A stretch of DNA of 63,109 nt, from positions 1 to 63,109 of the forward strand of contig CACGHF010000002.1 in NCBI GenBank assembly GCA_902572775.1. Direction: 5' to 3'. The position numbers and the translations under genes were made by a program. Positions 45,646 to 54,621 of the stretch are shown piece after piece. Below the pieces are notes generated by a model. It was not told the DNA's origin and did no database searches. It was given only the letters and a program-made list of their open reading frames with translations. The stretch comes from an uncultured Pelagibacteraceae bacterium (GTDB taxonomy: Bacteria > Pseudomonadota > Alphaproteobacteria > Pelagibacterales > Pelagibacteraceae). The stretch's first letter is position 1. Every line of letters begins with the position of its first letter.

Positions 45646-46800
45646 ATGATTAAATTAATTAAAATTATTTATTTTATTTTTTTTAGTTTTCACTTTCTGT
45701 CTTTTCAAGCTGTTAATGCTCAAGAGAAAATTAAAATAGGATTACTAGTTCCTATGACTGGAGACAATAAAGAAATTGGAGCGTCAATAATTAAGGCAGT
45801 TGGATTAGCTGTCAAAGATATTGATAATGATTTAATAAAAATCTTTCCAAAAGATACCGCAACTAAAGCTAACCAAACTTTAAAATCAGCATTTGAATTC
45901 AGTGAAATGGGAATAAAAATTGTTATAGGCCCTGTGTTTTATGAAAGTTTAACTTATTTAGATGAGATGAAAGATTTAACATTTTTATCATTAACAAATA
46001 AAACTTTGGATCTTCCCAAAAATGTAATTTCTGCAGGAATAAATTCAACTTCTCAATTTAACACCATTAAAAAATTTTTAGAGACTAATAAAGTTAAAAG
46101 AACTATTTTTTTAACACCTATACAAGATTATGAGTTTGAGATTAAAACAGGAATGAAAAACTCAAAAATAAAAATTTATAAAGATTTTGAATATAATACA
46201 GAGCCTACTAAGCTAACAAAACAAATAGAAGAAATTACAAACTACAGAATAAGAAAACAAAATTTAGAAGATGAAATTAAAAGAATTAAAAATTCTACTG
46301 ATCCAAATAAAGAAAAAAAAATAAAAAGTCTGGAAAAAAGATATACTTTAGGTGGTTTAAATTTTGATGCTGTAGTAATTGCAGATTTTGATGAAAGTCT
46401 TAAAAGTGTATCTACATCACTTTTATATACCGACGTACTTCCTAAAAACAAATATTTTATAACTTTAAATCAGTGGTTCAATGAAAGTTTGCTAAACGAA
46501 ACTGATATACAGCCACTATATTATCCATCAATAAATAAAGAAAATTTTGATAACTATAAAATAAAATACTTTAACGCATTTAATGAAGATCCAACCCATT
46601 TATCTTTGTTAAGTTACGATCTTGTTGGCTTGGTTTATTATTTGTCATTAAATTCAAATGCCAAAAACTTAAGTAAAATTTTTAAGAGAAAAAATTCATT
46701 CAAAGGAAAAATAGGAATTTTTGATATCAAAAATAATAAAATAAATCATAGACTTAATTTTTATAAAATTGAGGATAAAAAGCTTATAGAAATTTTCTAA
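45646..46800 (+). CDS. LpoA/LppC-like penicillin-binding protein activator
   Basis: A 384-residue exported protein with a signal peptide (cleavage likely after VNA) and a periplasmic-binding-protein type I fold: IGLLVPMTGDNKEIGASI near residues 32-49 and GIKIVIGPVFYESL near 88-101. No lipobox is seen. In E. coli the homologous LpoA domain activates the peptidoglycan synthase PBP1A from the outer membrane. Divergence from rsmI is the conserved yraL-yraM layout. A TATACT box ends 9 nt before the ATG. It overlaps rdgB by 17 bp at the 3' end. Confidence 0.82.
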   Translation: MIKLIKIIYFIFFSFHFLSFQAVNAQEKIKIGLLVPMTGDNKEIGASIIKAVGLAVKDIDNDLIKIFPKDTATKANQTLKSAFEFSEMGIKIVIGPVFYESLTYLDEMKDLTFLSLTNKTLDLPKNVISAGINSTSQFNTIKKFLETNKVKRTIFLTPIQDYEFEIKTGMKNSKIKIYKDFEYNTEPTKLTKQIEEITNYRIRKQNLEDEIKRIKNSTDPNKEKKIKSLEKRYTLGGLNFDAVVIADFDESLKSVSTSLLYTDVLPKNKYFITLNQWFNESLLNETDIQPLYYPSINKENFDNYKIKYFNAFNEDPTHLSLLSYDLVGLVYYLSLNSNAKNLSKIFKRKNSFKGKIGIFDIKNNKINHRLNFYKIEDKKLIEIF

Positions 46801-47386
46801 TTTTTTTAAAAGCCTGGTATCTGTGATCCATCTTGTATTTTTGAGATGGCTCCATTTCTCCAAAGGTTTTTCTTTTTTTTAAAGGAATAAAAATTGGATC
46901 ATAACCAAATCCATTTTTTCCTTTTGGTTCATTTGAAATATAACCCTCCACTTTTCCCAAAACACAAGCCATTTTTTTATTTAAACTTGAAATAGAAAGC
47001 GCACAGATAAATCTAGCCTTAATTTTTTTATTTTTCCAATTTTTATCTTTTTTATTTAACTCTCTATATACTCTTCTTATAGCCTTATTAAAATCTCCAT
47101 GCCTTCCTCCCCACCTCGCAGAATAAATTCCAGGACTTTTACCCAAAAAATCTATTTCTAAACCTGAATCATCTGCCAAGCATATTAATCCAGTTTTTTT
47201 TGAAAAATATCTAGATTTAATTAACGAGTTTTCTTTAAATGATTTGCCATTTTCAACTGGGCTTTTTAAATTAAATTCAGATGTAGAGTATATTTTGATA
47301 TTTTTTGGCAATAAACTCTTGATTTCTCTTAGTTTGCCCCTGTTATTAGTCCCAATGAGCAATTTATATATTTTTTTTTTAGACAT
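46784..47386 (-). CDS. rdgB: XTP/dITP diphosphatase (RdgB/HAM1)
   Basis: Removes ITP, dITP and XTP from the nucleotide pool. The 200-residue protein has GTNNRGKLREIKSLLP near residues 13-28, the catalytic LADDSGLEIDFLGKSPGIYS near 70-89, and NGFGYDPIFIP near 157. It is divergent from grpE with a 36-bp gap, which matches the rdgB-hrcA/grpE neighbourhood of other alphaproteobacteria although hrcA is not here. Confidence 0.95.
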   Translation of the reverse strand: MSKKKIYKLLIGTNNRGKLREIKSLLPKNIKIYSTSEFNLKSPVENGKSFKENSLIKSRYFSKKTGLICLADDSGLEIDFLGKSPGIYSARWGGRHGDFNKAIRRVYRELNKKDKNWKNKKIKARFICALSISSLNKKMACVLGKVEGYISNEPKGKNGFGYDPIFIPLKKRKTFGEMEPSQKYKMDHRYQAFKKIRKFL

Positions 47387-47422
47387 CTAGAAATTACTAA
47401 AATCCTTACCATATAAGAGGGT

Positions 47423-48076
47423 ATGGAAAAAGAGGAAAACCAAAATAGCACTTCTGTGAAACTAAACCAAGATACAGTAAAAGAAAATGAGAAATCCGAA
47501 GAAAACTTAGCCGAAGAAAATAAGCAAGAAACAGACCAAGAACTTAAAGAAGAAATCAAAGAACTAACTCCAGAAGAAAAAATTGCTGAACTTGAAGATA
47601 AAGTGGCAAGAACTTTTGCTGAAATGGAAAATCAAAGAAGAAGATTTGAAAAAGAAAAAGAGGATGCTTTTGAATATGGTGGTTATAGTTTTGCTAAAGA
47701 AGCACTTAATTTGATTGATAACTTGGATCGATCAAAACATGTTCTTGAAAGTGACGATAAGTTAAAAGAAACTGAAGCATTAAAGAAGACACTAGAACAT
47801 TTAGATATTATTAAAAAAGATTTAGTCTCAATATTTGAAAAAAATAACATTAAACCTATTGATAGCCTTAACAAAAAACTAGATCCTAACTTTCATCAAG
47901 CAATGATGGAAATAGAGGATGATACGAAAGAACCTGGTACAATAATCCAAGAGATTCAAAAAGGCTTTATTATAAAAGACAGATTACTTAGACCCTCATT
48001 AGTTGGGGTGTCAAAAAAAGGTGTAATAAAAGAAGAAAAAACTGAAGAAAATAAGGAAAATCCTGAAAATAAATAA
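47423..48076 (+). CDS. grpE: Nucleotide exchange factor GrpE
   Basis: Exchange factor for DnaK. The 217-residue protein has an acidic, Glu/Lys-rich N-terminal tail and long coiled coil (residues 1-75), and the conserved core DLVSIFEKNNIKPIDSLNKK followed by DPNFHQAMMEIE near residues 155-166 and VGVSKKG near the end. The tail after 195 is again charged. A purine-rich AAGAGG lies just before the ATG. dnaK starts 63 bp downstream behind its own promoter. Confidence 0.94.
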   Translation: MEKEENQNSTSVKLNQDTVKENEKSEENLAEENKQETDQELKEEIKELTPEEKIAELEDKVARTFAEMENQRRRFEKEKEDAFEYGGYSFAKEALNLIDNLDRSKHVLESDDKLKETEALKKTLEHLDIIKKDLVSIFEKNNIKPIDSLNKKLDPNFHQAMMEIEDDTKEPGTIIQEIQKGFIIKDRLLRPSLVGVSKKGVIKEEKTEENKENPENK

Positions 48077-48088
48077 TTATGAGATCAA

Positions 48089-48120
48089 CTTGTAGTTTCA
48101 CATTTAAACCCTATATGACG
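48089..48120 (+). promoter_or_regulatory. Sigma-32-type heat-shock promoter of dnaK
   Basis: CTTG (48089-48092), 17 bp, then CCTATAT (48110-48116) fit the alphaproteobacterial RpoH pattern CTTG-N17/18-CYTATNT as I recall it, and CTTGTAG-N13-CCCTATAT fits the enteric form loosely. It lies 24 bp before the dnaK ATG. No CIRCE-like inverted repeat is seen. Confidence 0.65.
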
Positions 48121-48139
48121 AAAGAGAGACTTTAATATT

Positions 48140-50065
48140 ATGAGTAAAATTATTGGAATAGACTTAGGAACAACAAATTCATGTGTTGCCATTATGGAAG
48201 GAACACAAGCTAAGGTTTTAGAAAATGCTGAAGGAGCAAGAACAACTCCATCAGTTGTAGCATTTACAGATGAAAACGAAAAATTAATTGGACAACCAGC
48301 AAAAAGACAAGCTGTTACAAATCCAGAAAATACTATCTTTGCGGTAAAAAGATTAGTTGGAAGAAATTTTGACGACCCAACAGTAAGAAAAGATGTAGAG
48401 GCTGCACCTTTTAAAATAGTTAATTCTGAAAAAGGTGATGCTTGGATTGAAACTAAAGGTGAAAAATATTCACCCTCTCAAATATCAGCTTTCATTTTAC
48501 AAAAGATGAAAGAAACGGCAGAAAAATATTTAGGTCAAGCTGTAACAAAAGCTGTGATTACAGTACCCGCATATTTCAATGATGCACAAAGACAGGCAAC
48601 AAAAGATGCAGGAAAAATTGCTGGATTAGAAGTTTTAAGAATTATTAATGAACCAACAGCTGCGTCTCTAGCTTATGGTTTAGATAAAAAACAAAATAAA
48701 AAAATTGCTGTATATGATTTAGGTGGAGGAACATTCGATGTTTCTATCTTGGAATTAGGTGATGGTGTATTTGAAGTTAAATCAACTAATGGTGATACTT
48801 TTTTAGGTGGTGAAGATTTTGACAATGCTGTTGTTGACTATTTAATTTCCGAATTCAAGAAAGATAATGGAATTGATCTTAAGTCAGATAAACTTGCTTT
48901 ACAAAGATTAAAAGAGGCTGCTGAAAAAGCAAAAATAGAATTATCTTCTGCTGAACAAACGGATATAAATTTACCTTTCATTACAGCAGATAAAACAGGT
49001 CCAAAACATATTAATTTAAAAATGACTAGAGCAAAACTTGAAGCTTTAGTTGAGGACTTAATTGCTAGAACAATGCCTCCATGTAAAACTGCATTAAAAG
49101 ATGCGGGAATTACTGCTAGTGAAATTGATGAAGTAGTTATGGTAGGTGGTATGACTAGAATGCCAAAAGTATTAGAGGAAGTTAAAAACTTTTTTGGAAA
49201 AGATCCTAACAAAAGTGTAAACCCTGATGAAGTAGTTGCAATGGGTGCTGCTATTCAGGCTGGTGTATTACAAGGTGATGTTAAAGATGTGCTCCTATTA
49301 GATGTAACTCCACTATCGCTTGGTATCGAAACACTTGGGGGTGTATCTACAAAACTGATTGATAAAAACACAACAATACCGACTAAAAAAAGTCAGGTAT
49401 TTTCAACTGCTGAAGATAATCAGCCAGCTGTATCTATTAGAGTCCTGCAGGGTGAAAGGGAAATGGCGGCTGACAATAAAGCTTTAGGTAATTTTGAATT
49501 AGTAGGTATTGCACCAGCTCCAAGAGGTGTTCCTCAAATTGAAGTTACTTTTGATATAGATGCAAATGGTATTGTAAATGTTTCTGCTAAAGACAAAGGA
49601 ACAGGTAAAGAGCAAAAAATTCAAATTCAAGCTTCTGGTGGATTAAGTGATGAAGAAATTGAAAAAATGGTTAAAGATGCAGAAGCTAACAAAGAAGCAG
49701 ATAAGAAGAAAAGAGAGTCAGTTGATGTTAGAAACCAAGCTGATACTTTAATTCACTCTACTGAAAAGAATTTAAAAGAACATGGCTCAAAAATTTCTGA
49801 TGCTGAGAAAAAAGCAATTGAGGATGCATCATCTGCTGTGAAAGAAGCTTTAAAAAGTGAAGATATTGAAGATATCAAGAAGAAAACCGAAGCATTAGTT
49901 CAAGCTTCGATGAAACTTGGTGAGGCAATTTATAAATCACAACAAAGTACAAAACCTGAGTCTGGAAAAGATGATGGTGAAGATGATACAGGTAAAAAAG
50001 ACGAAAATGTTGTTGATGCTGATTTCGAAGAAGTAAAGGACGAGAATAAAGAAAAAAGCGCTTAA
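48140..50065 (+). CDS. dnaK: Chaperone DnaK (Hsp70)
   Basis: ATP-dependent chaperone. The 641-residue protein has the phosphate-1 motif [17 protein letters not shown] at residues 4-20, phosphate-2 [15 protein letters not shown] near 192-206, the adenosine motif [13 protein letters not shown] near 334, linker [14 protein letters not shown] near 386-399, and the substrate domain with lid. The C-terminus is acidic and lacks the [15 protein letters not shown] truncation seen in poor copies ([17 protein letters not shown] is present). Codon use suggests high expression. Confidence 0.98.
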   Translation: MSKIIGIDLGTTNSCVAIMEGTQAKVLENAEGARTTPSVVAFTDENEKLIGQPAKRQAVTNPENTIFAVKRLVGRNFDDPTVRKDVEAAPFKIVNSEKGDAWIETKGEKYSPSQISAFILQKMKETAEKYLGQAVTKAVITVPAYFNDAQRQATKDAGKIAGLEVLRIINEPTAASLAYGLDKKQNKKIAVYDLGGGTFDVSILELGDGVFEVKSTNGDTFLGGEDFDNAVVDYLISEFKKDNGIDLKSDKLALQRLKEAAEKAKIELSSAEQTDINLPFITADKTGPKHINLKMTRAKLEALVEDLIARTMPPCKTALKDAGITASEIDEVVMVGGMTRMPKVLEEVKNFFGKDPNKSVNPDEVVAMGAAIQAGVLQGDVKDVLLLDVTPLSLGIETLGGVSTKLIDKNTTIPTKKSQVFSTAEDNQPAVSIRVLQGEREMAADNKALGNFELVGIAPAPRGVPQIEVTFDIDANGIVNVSAKDKGTGKEQKIQIQASGGLSDEEIEKMVKDAEANKEADKKKRESVDVRNQADTLIHSTEKNLKEHGSKISDAEKKAIEDASSAVKEALKSEDIEDIKKKTEALVQASMKLGEAIYKSQQSTKPESGKDDGEDDTGKKDENVVDADFEEVKDENKEKSA

Positions 50066-50094
50066 TCTGACATTTAATTGTCTGGGGTAATTTG

Positions 50095-51222
50095 ATGGCT
50101 AAAAGAGACTATTACGATGTCCTAGGCGTTAATAAAAGCGCAAGTCCAGACGAATTAAAATCAGCTTACAGAAAATTAGCTGTCAAATATCATCCAGATA
50201 AAAATCCCGGGGACTCCAAGGCAGAAGAAAAATTTAAAGAAGCGAGTGAAGCGTACGGTGTTCTTTCGGACAAAGAAAAAAAACAAAACTATGATAATTT
50301 TGGTCACGCAGCGTTTGAAAATGGTGGTGGCAGACCAGGTGGAGGTTTTGGTGGTTTCAGTGGAGCAGATTTTTCAGATATATTTGAGGATTTTTTTGGT
50401 GACTTTGGTGGTGGCGGTAGGTCAAGAAGTAGAAGATCAAATAATAGAGGTTCAGATCTAAGATATGATTTATCTATTTCTTTAGAGGAGGCTTATCATG
50501 GAAAGAAACAAGATATTAAATTTTCTACAACAGAACAATGCGGAACATGTAAAGGTAGTGGTTCTAAACCAGGATATTCACCTGATAGATGTTCATATTG
50601 CGGAGGTAATGGGAGAATAAGATCTAATCAAGGTTTCTTTACGGTTCAACAAACCTGTCCACAATGTAATGGAAATGGTGAAGAAATTACTAACCCATGT
50701 AATGGTTGTAATGGTCAGGGTAAAAAGCAAACATCAAAGAAAATTTCTGTGACAATCCCTAAAGGTGTAAACGATGGAACTAGAATTAGACTTGCAGGCA
50801 AAGGTGAAGCTGGCGCTAGAGGTGGGGCAACAGGAGACTTATATTTGTTTATTAATGTTCACTCTCATGAATTATTTAAAAGATCCGATGAAAATTTATT
50901 TTTTGAATTTCCTATTTCGCTTACGGATGCTGCATTAGGAACTACTCTTGAAATTCCAACTATTGACGGTGGTAAAGCTAAAATCAAAATTCCAGATGGA
51001 ACTCAAAATGGTAAACAATTTAGATTAAAAGGTAAAGGCATGCCTTTTATGAGAAGAGGAGATTTTGGAGATTTATATGTTCAAATAAAAACAGAAGTTC
51101 CAGTATACCTTAATAAAAAACAAAAAGAATTATTGGAGCAATTTAGAGAAATTGAAAACGAAAAATCAAATCCAAGTATTAAGAAATTTTTTCAAAAAGC
51201 TAAAAATTTCTGGAAAAATTAG
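50095..51222 (+). CDS. dnaJ: Chaperone DnaJ (Hsp40)
   Basis: DnaK co-chaperone. I chose ATG 50095 (375 residues); a TTG just before it is in frame. It has the J domain with HPD ([11 protein letters not shown] near 30-40), the Gly/Phe-rich linker (about 75-120), four CxxCxGxG-type zinc repeats ([32 protein letters not shown], near 145-215) and C-terminal substrate domains. All elements of a type I DnaJ are intact. It follows dnaK by 29 bp. Confidence 0.97.
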   Translation: MAKRDYYDVLGVNKSASPDELKSAYRKLAVKYHPDKNPGDSKAEEKFKEASEAYGVLSDKEKKQNYDNFGHAAFENGGGRPGGGFGGFSGADFSDIFEDFFGDFGGGGRSRSRRSNNRGSDLRYDLSISLEEAYHGKKQDIKFSTTEQCGTCKGSGSKPGYSPDRCSYCGGNGRIRSNQGFFTVQQTCPQCNGNGEEITNPCNGCNGQGKKQTSKKISVTIPKGVNDGTRIRLAGKGEAGARGGATGDLYLFINVHSHELFKRSDENLFFEFPISLTDAALGTTLEIPTIDGGKAKIKIPDGTQNGKQFRLKGKGMPFMRRGDFGDLYVQIKTEVPVYLNKKQKELLEQFREIENEKSNPSIKKFFQKAKNFWKN

Positions 51223-51230
51223 GCTAAAAA

Positions 51231-52100
51231 ATGTTAGATGATATTTTTCAAAATATTATCAACAAATATTTATCCAGAAAAAATAAAAAAATTTATTACT
51301 TATATTTTTCAATATTTAAATTTTTAACAAAATCAAAATTCATATTAAATTTTAAAGATTATAAATTTTATGCCTCATTCAGTAGAAAAAGTTTGAGTAG
51401 ATGGATGCTCAAAAATTTAAAACCTTGGGATAATGAAAATGTTGAAAGAGTAATTTATTTCATAAAAAAATATAATGGATCATTTGTTGATTGTGGTTGT
51501 AATTTTGGAGCTTATTCAATTCCGATTGCAAAAAAATTTGAAGATCAAAATATTTATGCATTTGATGCATCGAAAAAAGCTATTTATAACCTAGAACAAA
51601 ACATAGAACTTAATAAAATAAAAAACGTAAATTACTTTAACATTGGAATTGGAGATAAAAACACAGAAGTATATTTTAATGAAAATATTGATAATCTTAA
51701 AAATGATGGGTCCTTTAGATTTACCCAAAATAAAGATAATGAAAAAATTAATATTTATAAATTAGATGATATTTTTAAAAATGAAAAAATTTCTCTCAAG
51801 GAAAATATAATTATAAAACTTGATCTTGAAGGTTTTGATTTTTTAGCTCTGAAGGGACTATCTGAAACTATAAAAAAATCAAAAGTAATAATCTTTATAG
51901 AAATATCAAAAATGTTATTAGAAAATTCAGAAAATTTTTCAAATGAGTTTGATTTGTTTATTAAAAATAATAGATTGAATATTTATGATTTAAATCTCAA
52001 ACGCAAAGATGTTGATGAAATAATCATGTCTTTAAATGCAAGTGATAAAAATAAAGAGACTATTGGTGACTATATTATTTCAAATCATAAATTATTGTAA
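51231..52100 (+). CDS. FkbM-family SAM methyltransferase
   Basis: A 289-residue protein with an N-terminal 75-residue region rich in Lys/Phe and a Rossmann methyltransferase of the FkbM type: SFVDCGCNFGAYSIPIAKKF near residues 82-101 (SAM motif I), YAFDASKKA near 107 and IIKLDLEGFDFLALKGL near 196-212, where the acidic motif is diagnostic. FkbM enzymes O-methylate sugars, polyketides or similar. Its acceptor is unknown. It follows dnaJ by 8 bp, an unusual neighbour for a chaperone gene, and its AT content looks a little higher than dnaJ. Confidence 0.83.
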   Translation: MLDDIFQNIINKYLSRKNKKIYYLYFSIFKFLTKSKFILNFKDYKFYASFSRKSLSRWMLKNLKPWDNENVERVIYFIKKYNGSFVDCGCNFGAYSIPIAKKFEDQNIYAFDASKKAIYNLEQNIELNKIKNVNYFNIGIGDKNTEVYFNENIDNLKNDGSFRFTQNKDNEKINIYKLDDIFKNEKISLKENIIIKLDLEGFDFLALKGLSETIKKSKVIIFIEISKMLLENSENFSNEFDLFIKNNRLNIYDLNLKRKDVDEIIMSLNASDKNKETIGDYIISNHKLL

Positions 52101-52138
52101 AAGTTTCATATAAAAGTATAGTCTTCAAATTATTAGAT

Positions 52139-52918
52139 ATGAAAAAGATTAACTTAGCTATTTCAGGCTGTATGGGAAGAATGGGCCAACAACTGATTAA
52201 ATCTTCCAAAAAAAATAAAAATTTTAAATTAGTTACACTGACAGAAAATAGATTGATAAATAAAAAGTTTAATGGTGTTAAACTTGAATTAAATTCTTAT
52301 AAAGCTTTTAAAAAAACAGATGTGATTATTGATTTTACTGTACCCAAATGTACTCTTGAAATACTCAAAATAGCCTCAAAACTAAAAAAAAAAGTTGTTA
52401 TTGGAACAACAGGTTTTAGCAGAAGTGAAGAAAATCAAATTAAAAAATATTCAAAAAAAATACCAATTTTAAAGGCTGGTAATATGAGCTTAGGTGTAAA
52501 TTTATTAATGTATTTAACAGAAATAGCATCAAAATCATTAAACAATGATTACTTGAGTAAAATATTTGAAGTGCATCATAAACATAAAAAAGACTATCCA
52601 TCAGGTACAGCTCTAATGCTTGGTAAAGGGATCGCGGATGGAAAAGGTAAAAATTTATATAATTTAATTGGAAAAAAATTTTTAAACAAAAAAACTTTTC
52701 CTTATGGAAAAAAAATTAATTTTAATTCAATTAGAAGAGGTGAAATTATTGGAGAACATGAAGTAAAATTTTCTAGTGGAAAAGAAATAATTACATTAAA
52801 TCATGAAGCATTTGATAGAGCCTTATACTCTGATGGAGCTTTAACAGCCTCTAAATGGTTAATGAAAAAAAAACCAGGCTTATATTCAATGCGAGATTTG
52901 CTTAACTTTTCACAATGA
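52139..52918 (+). CDS. dapB: 4-hydroxy-tetrahydrodipicolinate reductase
   Basis: NAD(P)H reductase of the diaminopimelate/lysine pathway. In 259 residues it has the dinucleotide motif ISGCMGRMGQQL near 8-19, IDFTVP near 63, GTTGFS near 92 and the substrate-site block FEVHHKHKKDYPSGTALMLG near 142-161. The protein is slightly short but complete. It overlaps nth by 4 bp, an arrangement common in SAR11-like genomes, as far as I recall. Confidence 0.95.
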   Translation: MKKINLAISGCMGRMGQQLIKSSKKNKNFKLVTLTENRLINKKFNGVKLELNSYKAFKKTDVIIDFTVPKCTLEILKIASKLKKKVVIGTTGFSRSEENQIKKYSKKIPILKAGNMSLGVNLLMYLTEIASKSLNNDYLSKIFEVHHKHKKDYPSGTALMLGKGIADGKGKNLYNLIGKKFLNKKTFPYGKKINFNSIRRGEIIGEHEVKFSSGKEIITLNHEAFDRALYSDGALTASKWLMKKKPGLYSMRDLLNFSQ

Positions 52919-53568
52919 ATGAGAAAGAAAAAGCAAAAATAATTATTAAAACATTAAATAAAATTTATCCCCAAGCACCAGTACCTCTTAAAAGCAAAAA
53001 TACTTTTACGCTATTAATATCTGTGCTTCTTTCTGCTCAATGCACTGATGTTAACGTGAATAATGTTACTAAAGATATATATCCTAAATACTATAAACCT
53101 GAACATTTTGTAAAATTAGGTAGAAAAAAAATTGAAAAACTAATTAAAAAAATCGGTATATTTAGAATTAAAGCTAAAAGTATTTATTTTATGTCTAAAA
53201 AAATTTTAGAAGAACATAATGGAAAAGTTCCAAAAACCTTTGAACAACTTGAAAAGCTACCTGGTGTTGGTCATAAAACAGCTAGTGTCGTGATGTCTCA
53301 AGGTTTTGGATATCCAGCTTTTGCAGTGGACACTCATATTCATAGACTTGCACAAAGATGGGGATTAACAAACGGAAAAAATGTTGTCCAAACTGAGAAA
53401 GATTTAAAAAGAATTTTTCCAAAAAAAAACTGGTCTAAACTTCATCTTCAAATTATTTTTTATGGAAGAGAATATTGTAAGGCTAGAGAATGTTATGGTT
53501 TAAAATGTAAAATATGTACTAGTTGCTATCCAAATAGAAAAAAACCTGTTATTACAAAAAAAGCATAA
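52915..53568 (+). CDS. nth: Endonuclease III (DNA glycosylase/AP lyase)
   Basis: Removes oxidised pyrimidines. The 217-residue protein shows LLSAQCTDVNVNNVT near residues 35-49, the helix-hairpin-helix LEKLPGVGHKTASVVMSQ near 113-130 with the catalytic Lys, and the catalytic Asp in FAVDTHIHRLAQRWG near 137-151. The C-terminal cysteines are in EYCKARECYGLKCKICTSC, spaced C-x4-C-x4-C-x2-C-x2-C rather than the usual C-x6-C-x2-C-x5-C of the [4Fe-4S] loop. The cluster may be held differently. Confidence 0.93.
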   Translation: MNEKEKAKIIIKTLNKIYPQAPVPLKSKNTFTLLISVLLSAQCTDVNVNNVTKDIYPKYYKPEHFVKLGRKKIEKLIKKIGIFRIKAKSIYFMSKKILEEHNGKVPKTFEQLEKLPGVGHKTASVVMSQGFGYPAFAVDTHIHRLAQRWGLTNGKNVVQTEKDLKRIFPKKNWSKLHLQIIFYGREYCKARECYGLKCKICTSCYPNRKKPVITKKA

Positions 53569-53569
53569 T

Positions 53570-54499
53570 ATGAAAATTTTAGGAATAGGAAACGCCATAG
53601 TTGATGTGATTTGTAAAGTTAATGAAGAATTTCTCATTCAAAATAATCTAACAAAAGGCACAATGAAACTTATTTTTGATGAAAATGAATTTAAAAATTT
53701 GCTTAAGACTCTCAAAATTGAAAAAACAGTTTCTGGAGGATCTGTTGCTAACTCAATTGTTGGCTTATCTCAACTTGGAAATAAAGTAGGTTTTATAGGA
53801 AAAGTTTCAGATGATGAATTGGGTATTAAGTACGAAAAAGGATTGAAAAAAGAGAATGTAAAATATTTTTACACCAAAAAAGAAGAGGTGCTACCAACAG
53901 GAACATGCTTAATATTAGTAACACCAGACTCAGAGAGAACAATGTGTACTTTTTTAGGAACTGCAGGCAAAATTAATGAAAATGATGTTAATTCAGAATC
54001 AATAAAAAATAGTGAGATAATTTTTTTGGAAGGCTACTTATGGGATGAAGGTGAACCTAAAAAAGCTTTTGATAAAGCAATCAATAATGCAAATAAAGTA
54101 GCTATGTCACTTTCTGATCAATTTTGTGTAGATAGACATAAACCTCATTTTTTAAATTTAGTACAAAATAATTTAGATATTGTTTTTGCTAACGAACAAG
54201 AAATTACATCATTATTTGAGGCAAAAGACTTCAAAGAAGTTATAAATTTTTCAAAAGTACTTAACAAATTGATAGTTGTTACAAGAGGAGAAAAAGGAGC
54301 AATAGCGGTAAAAGGTGAGGAGATTTATGAATGCGGTATTCAAAAAAACCTTAAAATTGTTGACCTTACAGGAGCAGGTGATCTTTTCGCTGCAGGTTTC
54401 TTGCATGGATATGTTAACAAATTTTCGATTGGAGAAAGCCTTAAAAAAGGCACCGAATTATCCTCAAAAGTAATTCAAAAAATTGGTGCAAGACTTTAG
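53570..54499 (+). CDS. PfkB-family carbohydrate/adenosine kinase
   Basis: A 309-residue ribokinase-fold kinase. It begins ILGIGNAIVDVICKV, has the substrate-site SGGSVANSIVGLSQLG near residues 56-71, GKVSDDELG near 77, and the C-terminal anion hole DLTGAGDLFAAGFLHG near 265-280 with the catalytic Asp. The GNA-IVD start and GGSVANS block match the adenosine-kinase-like bacterial group, but sugar specificity cannot be proven. It follows nth by 1 bp and ends 2 bp before the convergent ArfA-like gene. Confidence 0.88.
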   Translation: MKILGIGNAIVDVICKVNEEFLIQNNLTKGTMKLIFDENEFKNLLKTLKIEKTVSGGSVANSIVGLSQLGNKVGFIGKVSDDELGIKYEKGLKKENVKYFYTKKEEVLPTGTCLILVTPDSERTMCTFLGTAGKINENDVNSESIKNSEIIFLEGYLWDEGEPKKAFDKAINNANKVAMSLSDQFCVDRHKPHFLNLVQNNLDIVFANEQEITSLFEAKDFKEVINFSKVLNKLIVVTRGEKGAIAVKGEEIYECGIQKNLKIVDLTGAGDLFAAGFLHGYVNKFSIGESLKKGTELSSKVIQKIGARL

Positions 54500-54501
54500 A
54501 A

Positions 54502-54621
54502 TTATTTTTTTTTTCTTTTGAAGCTCCCCTTACCTTTTTTGGGTCTAACTATTTTTGGTTTATATTTTTTTGTATAAAGATCTTTGGCAATTAGATTTTT
54601 TTTATTTAATTTGGTAGCCAT
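54502..54621 (-). CDS. arfA: ArfA-like alternative ribosome-rescue factor, 39 residues
   Basis: A minus-strand frame from ATG 54621 to TAA 54502 encodes 39 residues, 14 of them Lys. Its C-terminal half, KDLYTKKYKPKIVRPKKGKGSFKR in spaced blocks (DLYTKKYKPK, then RPKKGKGSFKRK), aligns with the ArfA core [21 protein letters not shown] of E. coli. ArfA recruits RF2 to ribosomes stalled without a stop codon. The gene overlaps the end of the winged-helix regulator by 20 bp and stops 2 bp from the convergent kinase. Ten consecutive adenines precede its stop codon. It is short even for ArfA, lacking the dispensable C-terminal tail. Confidence 0.75.
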   Translation of the reverse strand: MATKLNKKNLIAKDLYTKKYKPKIVRPKKGKGSFKRKKK

